Below are positions 39,319 to 48,997 of a stretch of DNA of 64,000 nt, piece after piece. This DNA is from Tateyamaria omphalii (GTDB taxonomy: Bacteria; Pseudomonadota; Alphaproteobacteria; Rhodobacterales; Rhodobacteraceae). The translations under genes were made by a program, and so were the position numbers. The stretch is taken from positions 3,757,001 through 3,821,000 of the forward strand of contig NZ_CP019312.1 in the NCBI RefSeq assembly GCF_001969365.1, read 5' to 3'. Each line of letters starts with the position of its first letter. Position 1 is the stretch's first letter. The notes beneath the pieces are model-generated. The model was not told the origin of the DNA and made no database searches. It saw nothing but the letters and a program-made list of their open reading frames with translations.

Positions 39319-41258
39319 GCCTGATCGCGCCCGGCAAAGTTGGCGACGGGCTGGATGCCGCGCAGCACCTGCTGCTGCTGCTTGATACGGTCGCGGTCCT
39401 TGGTCGGATAGGCTTCGAGCGGGGGGTCCTCGCCATACAGCGCCTGCAGGGTGATGTCGCGGGCGATGGGCGCTGCGGCCTTGGACCCGCCGCCGCCATG
39501 TTCAACGATGACCGCCACGGCGATCTTAGGATCGTCGTAGGGCGCGAAATTCACGAACAATGCGTGATCGCGGCGTTCCCAGGGCAGATCCTCGTTCCGG
39601 GTCACGCCGCGCGCGCGTTCGGCGGCGGTGATGTTGCGCACCTGGCTGGTGCCTGTCTTGCCCGCCATGCGCACTGCATCCTCGATGATGCGGCTGCCAT
39701 AGGCCGTGCCGCGCCGATCGTTGACCGTGTCGTACATGGCCCGGCGCATCTTGCGCAGATTGTTTTCGTTCATGCCCAGGCTCTCGCCCGCGCCCGAGGG
39801 CTGCTCGATCCCGTCGATGGTCTTGATCAGGCGCGGCGTGACGGCGGTGCCCGAGGCAAGCCGCGCGGTCATCACCGCCAGTTGCAGGGGCGAGGCCAGC
39901 ATAAATCCCTGCCCGATGGACGCGTTCACCGTGTCGCCCACAACCCAGCTTTGCCCGTGGACGCGCTGCTTCCAATCCATCGTGGGCGTCAGCCCCTGCG
40001 CCACTGCCGACATCGGGATGTCGTGCCGCTCGCCCAGCCCAAAGCGGCGGGCCATGGCGCTGATCTTTTCAATGCCAACCTTCACCGCCAGATCGTAGTA
40101 ATAGACATCACAGGACTGTTTCAGCGAGTTTTGCAGGTCGACCCACCCGTGGCCTGCGCGTTTCCAACAGTGGAACCGGCGGCCTGCAACCTCCAGATGA
40201 CCGGGGCAATAGACGGTTTCATCGGGCCCGATCAGCCCTTCCTCCAGCGCGGCCATCGCGGTGATCATCTTGAAGGTCGAACCGGGCGGGTATGTCCCCT
40301 GCACGGTCTTTGACGCCAGCGGGCGGTACTTGTTTTCGGTCAGTGCCTTGTAGTCACGGCTGGAAATACCGCGCACAAACAGGTTGGGGTCGTATGTGGG
40401 CGCAGAGCAGATCGACAAAAGGTCGCCGTTGTCCACATCCATCACGATGGCGCTGGCGCTTTCACCGCTCAACCGGGCTTGAACATAGCTTTGCAGCTTG
40501 CTGTCGATGGTCAGTTGCAGGTCGGATCCGGGCGTGCCCTCGCGCCGGTCCAGTTCGCGCATTACGCGGCCGGCGGCGTTGACTTCGACCCGGCGGGCGC
40601 CCGCCTTGCCGCGCAGGTCTTCCTCGACCTTGGCCTCGACCCCGACCTTGCCGATCTGGAAGCGCGGGATGCGCAGCACCTGGTCCGGGTCTTCAATCCG
40701 TTCCAGATCATAGTCGCTGACCGGACCGACATAGCCCATCACGTGGGCGTAATCCGAACCTAGTGGGTAAACGCGGCTCAAGCCCACTTCGGGCGTCACG
40801 CCGGGCAAAGCGGGCGCGTTGACCGACACGCGGCTCAGGTCCTCCCAACTGACCTCGTCTGCGATGGTGATCGGCAGGAACGGGGCCGAGCGCTTCATCT
40901 CTGCCATGGCACGCGTGACCTCATCGGGGTCGAGGGTGACAAGCTGGCTCAGCGCCTCGACCGCGGCCTCAACGTCGCCTGCATCCTCGCGCACGATGAC
41001 GATACGATAGCTGGGCACGTTGCGGGCGAGCGCCACGCCGTTGCGGTCGAAAATTTCGCCGCGGGCGGGCGGGATCAGGCGGATGTTGATCCGGTTTTCC
41101 TCGGCCAGCAGTCGGAACTGGTCGGCCTGATCCACCTGCAGAAACTGCATCCGCGCCCCAAGCGCCCCGATAAAGGCCAGCTGCACACCGCCCAGGATCG
41201 CCGCGCGGCGGGTGAGCAGGCGGTGGTTTGCCTCGATGTCGATGCGGGGCCGCTTCAT
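39315..41258 (-). CDS. mrdA: Penicillin-binding protein 2
   Basis: The 647-residue class B transpeptidase crosslinks peptidoglycan during elongation, with RodA. It has one N-terminal transmembrane helix (RRAAILGGVQLAFIGALGAR), a dimerisation domain starting PPARGEIFDRNGVALARN, and transpeptidase motifs GSTFKM (SxxK), SCD (SxN position) and GKTGTSQ (KTG). The frame extends far upstream through mreD, but the ATG at 41258 overlaps the mreD stop as ATGA and gives the family N-terminus. Confidence 0.96.
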   Translation of the reverse strand: MKRPRIDIEANHRLLTRRAAILGGVQLAFIGALGARMQFLQVDQADQFRLLAEENRINIRLIPPARGEIFDRNGVALARNVPSYRIVIVREDAGDVEAAVEALSQLVTLDPDEVTRAMAEMKRSAPFLPITIADEVSWEDLSRVSVNAPALPGVTPEVGLSRVYPLGSDYAHVMGYVGPVSDYDLERIEDPDQVLRIPRFQIGKVGVEAKVEEDLRGKAGARRVEVNAAGRVMRELDRREGTPGSDLQLTIDSKLQSYVQARLSGESASAIVMDVDNGDLLSICSAPTYDPNLFVRGISSRDYKALTENKYRPLASKTVQGTYPPGSTFKMITAMAALEEGLIGPDETVYCPGHLEVAGRRFHCWKRAGHGWVDLQNSLKQSCDVYYYDLAVKVGIEKISAMARRFGLGERHDIPMSAVAQGLTPTMDWKQRVHGQSWVVGDTVNASIGQGFMLASPLQLAVMTARLASGTAVTPRLIKTIDGIEQPSGAGESLGMNENNLRKMRRAMYDTVNDRRGTAYGSRIIEDAVRMAGKTGTSQVRNITAAERARGVTRNEDLPWERRDHALFVNFAPYDDPKIAVAVIVEHGGGGSKAAAPIARDITLQALYGEDPPLEAYPTKDRDRIKQQQQVLRGIQPVANFAGRDQA

Positions 41259-41797
41259 GACCGCACTCCCTTGCCGTCGATGTCGCCCGGTGTCGGCTTG
41301 CGCACCCGCATCAGAGCGTGGGTGATGGCCACGACCAGCGGATAAGTCATGGCGGTAACGAGGATCTGGATCACGGCCGGGCCAAGCGGCGGAACATCGA
41401 CCACCATCACCGCAAGGATGATGCGATAAGCCAGGCCGATCCCGACGATCCACAGCGCCGCCGACATCATCTCGGCCGCGAGGCTGGCGTCGCGCAGGGA
41501 TCGGGATTGTCCTTTCATTTGCTCGCAGGCGATCAGCGCCAGCAGAGCCCACAGGCCTGGGGGGCGTTGCAGCAGCAGGTCCGCCATCAGGAACAGGGCG
41601 GCCAGCAGTGCTGCGGGCACGTAATCGGGGCGGCGCACGGACCAGGCGAGCGCGAAAAGCAGCAGAAAGTCTGGCCAGATCAGTCCGCCCGTCGCTGTTT
41701 GCAAGGGCAAGAGGTGCAGGAACAGGATCATCAGAACCAGCATCGAAAAGGCGATGCGCATGGTCCAGAGCCGGGTCGACGGGGCGATGTCGCTCAT
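41255..41797 (-). CDS. mreD: Rod shape-determining protein MreD
   Basis: The 180-residue membrane protein has about five hydrophobic segments and a low-complexity, leucine-rich composition typical of MreD, which belongs to the elongasome. WPDFLLLFALAWSVRRPDYV is a family-like segment. It lies between mreC and mrdA and overlaps each by four bases, so position strongly supports the call. Confidence 0.9.
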   Translation of the reverse strand: MSDIAPSTRLWTMRIAFSMLVLMILFLHLLPLQTATGGLIWPDFLLLFALAWSVRRPDYVPAALLAALFLMADLLLQRPPGLWALLALIACEQMKGQSRSLRDASLAAEMMSAALWIVGIGLAYRIILAVMVVDVPPLGPAVIQILVTAMTYPLVVAITHALMRVRKPTPGDIDGKGVRS

Positions 41798-42684
41798 TGT
41801 GTCGCCTCCGTTTCCAGAAGCGCAGCGCCGCCGGGGGCCAGGACATTGCTGTCGTCGGTCACGGGTTCGGTGCCGTAGTGGCGCAGGACCCGCAGGAATT
41901 CGAGCCGTTCGTAGTCCGCCGCCAGCCGCACCCGCAGCCGTCCGCCCGGATCGGCGGCGACCTGTCCGATCAGGAGCCCTGCGGGAAACACCCCGCCGTC
42001 ACCTGAACTGATCACGCGGTCGCCGGGGCGCACGAGGTCGGGGCTTTCCAGAAAGTCGATGGGTGGGGCGGCAGAGTTGTCGCCTGCCACGATGGCCCGC
42101 TGGCCCGAGGGCTGGATGATCGCGGGCACGCGGCTGGAGGCGTCCGTGACCATGATCACGCGCGCGGTGTTCTGGGCCACGCCAGAGATCCGGCCCACGA
42201 GGCCGATGCCGTCCATGGTGGCCCAGCCCTCGACGATGCCGTCGCGGGCGCCGACGTTCAGAAGGACCGACTGGCGGAAGGGGGACCCGCTGTCGGCCAG
42301 GACCACGCCGGTGATGTAGGTCAGGCGCGGGTCGAGCCGGACGTTGTTGAGGTCCAGCAGCCGCGCGTTTTCCTGTTCCAGCTGGAGAGCGGCCTCTTTC
42401 CAGGCCTGCATCTGGCGCAGCTCGCGCCGGAGTTCTGTATTCTGCTCGGCGATGCGGCGGTAGCTTTGGAAATCGCGGAAAAGGTTGATGGTGCCCGTTA
42501 CGGGTGCCATGGCCCAGTCCATGTTCGGGACGATCCGGTCCGTGACCTGGGCCCGGAACCGTTCGACGCGGGGGCTGTCGATCCGCCAGAGGAGGAAGGT
42601 GCCCGCCAGAATGAGGACCAGGACAGCCAGAACCAGCCGCCGGAGCGGGCCGCCATAATCTACCTGAGCGCGGTCCTTGGCCAA
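41794..42684 (-). CDS. mreC: Rod shape-determining protein MreC
   Basis: The 296-residue bitopic protein has one N-terminal transmembrane helix (LVLAVLVLILAGTFLLW), a coiled coil (about 70-110, LRRELRQMQAWKEAALQLEQ) and a beta-rich periplasmic domain with GLVGRISGVAQNTARVIMVT and LVRPGDRVISSGDGGVFPAG, MreC hallmarks. It links MreB to the cell-wall synthases. A 149-bp gap with a perfect palindrome separates it from mreB. Confidence 0.95.
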   Translation of the reverse strand: MAKDRAQVDYGGPLRRLVLAVLVLILAGTFLLWRIDSPRVERFRAQVTDRIVPNMDWAMAPVTGTINLFRDFQSYRRIAEQNTELRRELRQMQAWKEAALQLEQENARLLDLNNVRLDPRLTYITGVVLADSGSPFRQSVLLNVGARDGIVEGWATMDGIGLVGRISGVAQNTARVIMVTDASSRVPAIIQPSGQRAIVAGDNSAAPPIDFLESPDLVRPGDRVISSGDGGVFPAGLLIGQVAADPGGRLRVRLAADYERLEFLRVLRHYGTEPVTDDSNVLAPGGAALLETEATQ

Positions 42685-42756
42685 GGCGGTGTCACCTCAA
42701 ATATGGTCCGTTCCGTGGATGGTCCGACATTTGCCCCGGCAGGGCAAGAGACCTGG

Positions 42757-42773
42757 TGTCCCATGCTGGGACA
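42757..42773. repeat. Perfect palindrome between mreB and mreC
   Basis: TGTCCCA and TGGGACA (seven-base arms, loop TGC) lie in the 149-bp gap between mreB and mreC, next to an A-run on the plus strand. Because the T-run is on the 5' side for the minus-strand transcript, it does not look like an intrinsic terminator. It could be a regulatory site or RNA hairpin. Confidence 0.5.
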
Positions 42774-42833
42774 AAAAATTTTGCGCGCCGAAACAGACCC
42801 TTAGATGGTTAGCAGAGTCTTAACGCCACCGGT

Positions 42834-44024
<1,191 letters not shown>

Positions 44025-44142
44025 TCACGGGGTGCGTCGCAGTTTTTTGATGTGATGGGCGAATAAAGTCTGCGGGGGCGGTGCTGGTCGAGACATCGGG
44101 CGTATGCGCCCGGACAAAACGTGATATCCGGGCGGACGGAAC

Positions 44143-44733
44143 ATGATTTTTCGCATGGCTGCAGTTGGACTGGGCCTGGCCCTGGCCGCATCCACGGCGC
44201 AGGCCGAGACCTCGACGCTGGATGGCGCGGCGTCGAACCTGGCCTTTGGGTCGATCAAGTTCAACGACACGGGCGAAGTGCACAGTTTTAAATCCATCGA
44301 CGGCACTGTGGCCGAAAATGGGGCTGTGACCCTTGGCATCGACCTGTCATCGGTGGAGACGCAGATCGACATCCGCAACGAGCGTATGGTCGAGCATGTG
44401 TTCAAGAACGCGCCACGTGCGTCGATTTCCGCGCAGATCGACATGGCGGCGATGGAGGCCGTGGCCGTGGGCGACAGCACCGTGATGGAGGTTGAGGGCA
44501 ATCTGGACCTGCTGGGTGTCGATGTGCCGCTTTATGGCGACATGTTCATCATGCGTCTGGCGCGAGACAAGGTGATGGTCACGACAGACAGCATGATGTT
44601 CCTGTCGACGGCGGATGCGGAGATTGATCCGGGTGTGGACAAGTTGATGGAATTGGCAGACCTGCCCAACATCGTGCGGGCGGTGCCGGTGACGCTGCGC
44701 CTGATGTTTGATGCAGATGGTAGAAGCGGCTGA
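44143..44733 (+). CDS. YceI-family periplasmic protein
   Basis: The 196-residue protein has a signal peptide (MAAVGLGLALAASTAQA) and a YceI-type lipocalin-like beta-barrel pattern: LDGAASNLAFGSIKFNDTGE, FKSIDGTVAE, GIDLSSVETQIDIRNERMVE and LLGVDVPLYGDMFI. These proteins bind isoprenoid lipids in the periplasm; the ligand here is unknown. It is followed by a palindromic element shared with convergent leuA. Confidence 0.85.
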   Translation: MIFRMAAVGLGLALAASTAQAETSTLDGAASNLAFGSIKFNDTGEVHSFKSIDGTVAENGAVTLGIDLSSVETQIDIRNERMVEHVFKNAPRASISAQIDMAAMEAVAVGDSTVMEVEGNLDLLGVDVPLYGDMFIMRLARDKVMVTTDSMMFLSTADAEIDPGVDKLMELADLPNIVRAVPVTLRLMFDADGRSG

Positions 44734-44741
44734 GGTTCTGA

Positions 44742-44837
44742 GGCGGAGGACACCTCCGCCTTACGATTGGTGCGCAGTGAATGCGCACCCGCCCTGTTCA
44801 TCCTGTCGGCAATCGTAAGGCGGGCGTGTCGCCCGCC
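44742..44837. repeat. Nested palindromic element between yceI and leuA
   Basis: Three small hairpins lie in series: GGCGGAGG/CCTCCGCC (44742-44760), GGTGCGC/GCGCACC (44769-44789) and GGCGGGC/GCCCGCC (44819-44837). A 14-bp inverted repeat, CCGCCTTACGATTG (44756-44769) with its complement (44810-44823), encloses the middle one and competes with the outer two. It fills the gap between two convergent genes. It probably works as a two-way terminator and looks like a repetitive extragenic palindrome. Confidence 0.65.
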
Positions 44838-44843
44838 CGACCT

Positions 44844-46415
44844 TCAGCTGACGTCTTTGTAGCTGATCTCGGCCTTGTCGGTGCCTGACTTTTCGCGCCG
44901 CACCAGCAGGCGGTTGAGCGCGTGGACATAGGCCTTGGCGCTGGCCACGACTGTGTCCGTGTCCGCCGACTGGCCGGTGACGATGCGGCCCGCTTCTTCC
45001 ATACGCACACTGACCGTGGCCTGTGCGTCGGTGCCTTCGGTCACGGCGTGGACCTGGTAAAGCTGCAGGCGTGCGTCATGCGGAAAGAGCGCCTTGACCG
45101 CGTTGAAGGTGGCATCGACCGGGCCGTCGCCCGTCTGGGTCGTCATGTGCCGTTCGCCGTCGATCGTCATCACCAGGTCGGCCACTTGCGGCCCTTCGGT
45201 GCCGCACCGCACGGCCAGTTTTTCGATCTTCAGCCGCTCGTCTTCGGGATCGGACGAGGTGCGCATGAGCGCGATCAGGTCGTCGTCGAAGATTTCCTTT
45301 TTGCGGTCAGCCAGTGCCTTGAACCGGACGAAGACGTCCTTGAGCTGGTTGTCGCCCACCTCGAACCCCAGCTGTTCGAGCTTGTCGCGCAGCGCCGCGC
45401 GGCCCGAATGCTTGCCCATGACGAGGTTTGTCTCTGACAGGCCCACGTCTTCGGGGCGCATGATTTCGAAGGTTTCGGCGTTTTTGAGCATTCCGTCTTG
45501 GTGTATGCCGGATTCGTGGGCGAAGGCGTTCTTGCCCACGATGGCCTTGTTGAACTGGACAGGGAAGCCGGAGACAGCCGCCACACGGCGCGAGATGTTC
45601 ATGATCTTGGTGCTGTCGATGCCCGTCTGGAACGGCATGATGTCGTTGCGGACCTTGAGGGCCATGACCACTTCTTCGAGCGCGGTGTTACCCGCCCGTT
45701 CGCCGAGACCGTTGATCGTGCATTCGATCTGGCGCGCGCCTGCTTCGACCGCGGCGAGGCTGTTCGCCGTCGCCATGCCCAGGTCGTTGTGGCAGTGGGT
45801 CGCGAAGGTGATCGTGTCGGCGCCGGGGACGTTTTCGATGAGCTTGGCGATGAGGTCGGCGCTTTCGCGCGGGGCGGTGTAGCCGACCGTGTCGGGGATG
45901 TTGATCGTTGTCGCGCCGGATTTGATGGCGATTTCGACGACGCGGTAGAGGTAGTCAAGCTCCGTGCGCGTGGCATCCATGGGCGACCATTGAACATTGT
46001 CGCAGAGGTTCCTGGCGTGCGTGACCGTCTGTTCGATCCGTTCGGCCATTTCGTCCATGGTCAGGTTCGGGATGGCCCGGTGCAGCGGCGAGGTGCCGAT
46101 GAAGGTGTGGATGCGGGGGCGTTTGGCGCCTTTGACCGCCTCCCAGCAGCGGTCGATGTCGCCGATCTGGGCGCGGGCGAGGCCGCAGATGACGGCGTTG
46201 TCGGCGTTCTTGGCGATCTCGCTGACCGCGTTGAAGTCGCCTTCGGAGGCGATGGGAAAGCCTGCCTCGATGATGTCGACGCCCATGTCGTCGAGCAGGC
46301 TGGCAATCTCCAGTTTTTCGGCGTGCGTCATGGTGGCGCCGGGGGATTGTTCGCCGTCGCGCAAGGTCGTGTCGAAGATGACGACGCGATCCTGAGATGT
46401 CTTGTCTTGGGTCAT
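44844..46415 (-). CDS. leuA: 2-isopropylmalate synthase
   Basis: The 523-residue enzyme condenses acetyl-CoA with 2-oxoisovalerate, the first step of leucine synthesis. It has the HMGL-like catalytic signature VVIFDTTLRDGEQSPGATM, the metal-site TFATHCHNDLGMATANSLAA, and a C-terminal LeuA regulatory dimer domain that binds leucine. It is preceded by a leucine-rich leader peptide, so both attenuation and feedback inhibition probably act. No other leu gene is adjacent. Confidence 0.96.
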   Translation of the reverse strand: MTQDKTSQDRVVIFDTTLRDGEQSPGATMTHAEKLEIASLLDDMGVDIIEAGFPIASEGDFNAVSEIAKNADNAVICGLARAQIGDIDRCWEAVKGAKRPRIHTFIGTSPLHRAIPNLTMDEMAERIEQTVTHARNLCDNVQWSPMDATRTELDYLYRVVEIAIKSGATTINIPDTVGYTAPRESADLIAKLIENVPGADTITFATHCHNDLGMATANSLAAVEAGARQIECTINGLGERAGNTALEEVVMALKVRNDIMPFQTGIDSTKIMNISRRVAAVSGFPVQFNKAIVGKNAFAHESGIHQDGMLKNAETFEIMRPEDVGLSETNLVMGKHSGRAALRDKLEQLGFEVGDNQLKDVFVRFKALADRKKEIFDDDLIALMRTSSDPEDERLKIEKLAVRCGTEGPQVADLVMTIDGERHMTTQTGDGPVDATFNAVKALFPHDARLQLYQVHAVTEGTDAQATVSVRMEEAGRIVTGQSADTDTVVASAKAYVHALNRLLVRREKSGTDKAEISYKDVS

Positions 46416-46495
46416 TTGGTGTCTCTTTTTCTGTCCTAGGGCCTTGGCGCGACAGGCATCCTCTGAGCGGTCGCGCCGACGGGCACGCTCAGAGG
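46416..46495 (-). promoter_or_regulatory. leuA leader with mutually exclusive RNA hairpins
   Basis: Between the leader peptide and leuA, stem A (46486-46495 with 46460-46469, ten bp, covering the leader stop codon) interleaves with stem B (46470-46477 with 46446-46453, eight bp). A small stem pairs 46451-46455 with 46431-46435. A and B share the intervening strand, so ribosome position on the leader could choose between them. No T-run follows, so control may be at leuA translation rather than intrinsic termination. Confidence 0.55.
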
Positions 46496-46569
46496 CGGGT
46501 TAGGAGCAGGAGACCACGCAGGGCTACGCCGGTGGGGCGCGCTTCGGGGATATGCGTGGCGTTGGTCAT
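46489..46569 (-). CDS. leuL: Leucine-rich leader peptide of leuA
   Basis: A 26-residue ORF reads MTNATHIPEARPTGVALRGL, then LLLTRL and stop. Six leucine codons (CTG, CTC, CTG, CTC, CTA, CTC) lie in its last ten residues, four of them consecutive, as expected for an attenuation leader sensing charged tRNA-Leu. It ends 73 bp before leuA, in a hairpin stem. No ribosome-binding site is present, and the -10 box lies only seven bases before the ATG, so the message may be leaderless. Confidence 0.8.
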   Translation of the reverse strand: MTNATHIPEARPTGVALRGLLLLTRL

Positions 46570-46576
46570 GGGGGTA

Positions 46577-46582
46577 GTTATA
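46577..46582 (-). promoter_or_regulatory. Probable -10 box of the leuL-leuA transcript
   Basis: TATAAC on the minus strand lies seven bases before the leader-peptide ATG. Usual spacing puts the transcription start at or next to the A of that ATG. No good -35 box was found 17-18 bases upstream. Confidence 0.5.
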
Positions 46583-46630
46583 CGCGCTGCGCTCGAAATG
46601 GGAAGTGGGGAATCCGGGCATCGGTGGATT

Positions 46631-46653
46631 GCATATTTGAGGAACAATGAAGG
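46631..46653 (+). repeat. Dispersed short motif, copy 4
   Basis: GCATATTT, GA, then GGAACAATGAAGG, in the gap between leuL and the SDR gene. Confidence 0.6.
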
Positions 46654-46688
46654 TGGAAGCAACTGCGCCGTGATCTAGGTCAGCGCGG

Positions 46689-47351
46689 ATGGAGAACGTT
46701 TTGATTTTAGGCGCGTCGGGCGGGATCGGGTCGGCGTTGGCGGCTGGGTTCGAGGGGCGTGGGGCTGATGTGCATCGGCTGTCGCGGTCGGTGGACGGGT
46801 TTGATGTGACGGATGCGGGGTCGGTGGAGCGGCATCTGGCGGGGCGTGGGCCTTATGGCTGCGTTGTCGTGGCGACAGGGGCGCTGGAGATTGACGGGGC
46901 GGCGCCGGAGAAGACGGTGAAGGGTTTGGATCCGGCGGCGATGCTGGATCAGTTTGCGTTGAATGCGGTGGGGCCCGCGCTGGTGCTGAGCCATGCGCAT
47001 CGCTTGCTGGATCGGGAGGCGCCGGGCGTGCTTGCTGTGTTGTCCGCCCGCGTCGGGTCGATTGGGGATAATCGGATTGGCGGGTGGATTTCGTATCGGG
47101 CGGCCAAGGCAGCGGTCAATCAGGTGGTGCGCACGGCGTCGATTGAACTGGCGCGGACGCATAAACAAGCGGCTGTTGTCGCCTTGCATCCCGGCACTGT
47201 CGCGACGGCCTTTACCGAGAAGTATCTGGGGCGGCATCCGTCTGTGTCGCCTGCCCAGGCCGCCGATGAGTTGATTGCTGTCATGCAGGGGCTGGAACCG
47301 GACCAGACGGGCAAGTTCTTTGATTATTCCGGGGCGGAGGTGCCGTGGTGA
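46689..47351 (+). CDS. SDR family NAD(P)-dependent oxidoreductase
   Basis: The 220-residue short-chain dehydrogenase starts MENVLILGASGGIGSALAAG (TGxxxGxG-type cofactor loop). It has SAR as the serine position, then YRAAKAAVNQVVRTASIELA with the catalytic Tyr-x-x-x-Lys, and HPGTVATAF. It is close to CsgA-like SDRs; the substrate is unknown. It couples to the photolyase gene (GTGA overlap), which suggests shared light or stress expression. Confidence 0.85.
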   Translation: MENVLILGASGGIGSALAAGFEGRGADVHRLSRSVDGFDVTDAGSVERHLAGRGPYGCVVVATGALEIDGAAPEKTVKGLDPAAMLDQFALNAVGPALVLSHAHRLLDREAPGVLAVLSARVGSIGDNRIGGWISYRAAKAAVNQVVRTASIELARTHKQAAVVALHPGTVATAFTEKYLGRHPSVSPAQAADELIAVMQGLEPDQTGKFFDYSGAEVPW

Positions 47352-48874
47352 GCCGGTTGATTTTGGTGTTGGGTGATCAGTTGACCGACGACGTCGCGGC
47401 GCTGAAGGCTGCCGACAAGACCAGTGATGTCGTCGTGATGGCCGAGGTGGCGGAGGAGGGGTCGTATGTGCCCCACCACCCCAAGAAGATCGCGCTGATC
47501 CTGGCCGCGATGCGCAAGTTTGCGGCGCGGTTGCGCAAGGACGGGTGGACCGTCGATTATTCCGAGCTGGATGATACCGAAAACAGTCAGTCGATCTGTG
47601 GCGAGTTGTTGCGGCGGGCGGAGCAGCATGGGGCGTCGGAGGTCATTGCGACGCGGCCCGGGGAGTACCGGCTGATTGCCGCGCTTGAGGACTGCCCGCT
47701 GAAGGTGACGCTGCTGGAGGATGACCGGTTTATCGCCTCGCATAAGGAGTTCGAGGAGTGGGCCGAGGGGCGCAAGGCGCTGCGGATGGAGTATTTCTAT
47801 CGCGACATGCGCCGCAAGACGGGCCTGATGATGGAGGGCGACACGCCTGCGGGGGACAAGTGGAATTATGACCACGACAACCGCAAGCCTGCGCCCGATG
47901 ACGTGGATTTTGGCGGGCCCATGCAGTTTGCGCCGGATGAAACGGTCGAGGCGGTGCTGGATCTGGTCGAGCGCCGCTTTGGCAATCACTTTGGCGATCT
48001 GCGCCCGTTCTGGTTTGCCACCGATCAGGGGCAGGCGCGGCGGGCGTTGGCGCATTTTGTGAAGCACGCGCTGCCAAAGTTTGGCGATTTTCAGGATGCG
48101 ATGCTGGCGGAGAACCGGTTTCTCTATCACGCGGTTGTGGGGCTTTACATCAATATCGGCCTGCTGGATCCGCTGGAGGTCTGTCAGGCCGTCGAGCAGG
48201 CGTGGAAAGACGGCGATGCGCCGATCAATGCCGCCGAGGGGTTCATTCGCCAGATCATCGGGTGGCGCGAATATGTGCGCGGCATCTATTTCCACGAAGG
48301 ACCGGACTATCCGCGCCGCAATGGGCTGAACCACCAGCGCAAGTTGCCGGAGTTCTATTGGGGTGGCGAGACGAACATGCGCTGCATCTCGAAGGCGGTC
48401 GAACAGACGGGGGCCGAGGCCTATGCCCACCACATCCAGCGGCTGATGGTGACGGGGAATTTTGCGCTGCTGGCGGGGCTGGATCCGGCCGAGGTGTCGG
48501 AGTGGTATCTGGCCGTCTACGCCGATGCGTTTGAATGGGTGGAGGCGCCCAATGTGGTGGGCATGTCGCTGTTTGCTGACGGGGGCGTGATCGCGTCGAA
48601 ACCCTATGTGTCGTCGGGCGCCTATATCAACCGGATGTCGGATTACTGCAAAGGCTGTCACTACAAGGTCAGCGTGAAGACGGGCGAGGGGGCGTGCCCG
48701 TTCAACCTGCTGTACTGGCATTTTCTGGATCGGCATCGCGACCGGTTTTCCAACAACGCGCGGATGGGGAACATGTACCGGACCTGGGACCGGATGGATG
48801 CCGACCGGCGCGAGACGGTGCTGAGGGAGGCCGAGGCGTTTCTGGAGCGGATGTCGGCGGGCGCGGTTGTTTAG
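47348..48874 (+). CDS. Iron-sulfur (6-4) photolyase / bacterial cryptochrome (CryB/PhrB type)
   Basis: The 508-residue flavoprotein begins SRLILVLGDQLTDDVAALKA, typical of the FeS-BCP class. Cysteines at 346, 434, 437 and 450 have spacing 88-3-13, which agrees with the known [4Fe-4S] ligands of the Agrobacterium PhrB enzyme (from memory). Members repair (6-4) photoproducts with light, or regulate photosynthesis and stress genes, as CryB in Rhodobacter. The start GTG at 47348 overlaps the SDR stop and has GGAGG seven bases upstream; a GTG one codon earlier is possible. Confidence 0.93.
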   Translation: MSRLILVLGDQLTDDVAALKAADKTSDVVVMAEVAEEGSYVPHHPKKIALILAAMRKFAARLRKDGWTVDYSELDDTENSQSICGELLRRAEQHGASEVIATRPGEYRLIAALEDCPLKVTLLEDDRFIASHKEFEEWAEGRKALRMEYFYRDMRRKTGLMMEGDTPAGDKWNYDHDNRKPAPDDVDFGGPMQFAPDETVEAVLDLVERRFGNHFGDLRPFWFATDQGQARRALAHFVKHALPKFGDFQDAMLAENRFLYHAVVGLYINIGLLDPLEVCQAVEQAWKDGDAPINAAEGFIRQIIGWREYVRGIYFHEGPDYPRRNGLNHQRKLPEFYWGGETNMRCISKAVEQTGAEAYAHHIQRLMVTGNFALLAGLDPAEVSEWYLAVYADAFEWVEAPNVVGMSLFADGGVIASKPYVSSGAYINRMSDYCKGCHYKVSVKTGEGACPFNLLYWHFLDRHRDRFSNNARMGNMYRTWDRMDADRRETVLREAEAFLERMSAGAVV

Positions 48875-48913
48875 AGTGCGGACGCGGTTATGCTGTCGCA
48901 GTGCGCGGAATTG

Positions 48914-48943
48914 TTGACAGGTCGCCTCCGCCGCCTGCACATT
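48914..48943 (+). promoter_or_regulatory. Candidate sigma-70 promoter of the TIR gene
   Basis: A consensus -35 TTGACA (48914-48919) is followed 18 bases later by a weak -10 CACATT (48938-48943), about 55 bases before the TIR-protein ATG. The -10 is poor, so confidence is limited. Confidence 0.35.
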
Positions 48944-48997
48944 TGGCGTGAGATTTCATTAAAGATGTAGTGTCACGCAGAGCGGGTTGAGGACGAC

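Noticed and set aside
42774..42780. A-run after the mreB-mreC palindrome as a terminator
   Set aside because: For the minus-strand transcript the T-run precedes the stem instead of following it.
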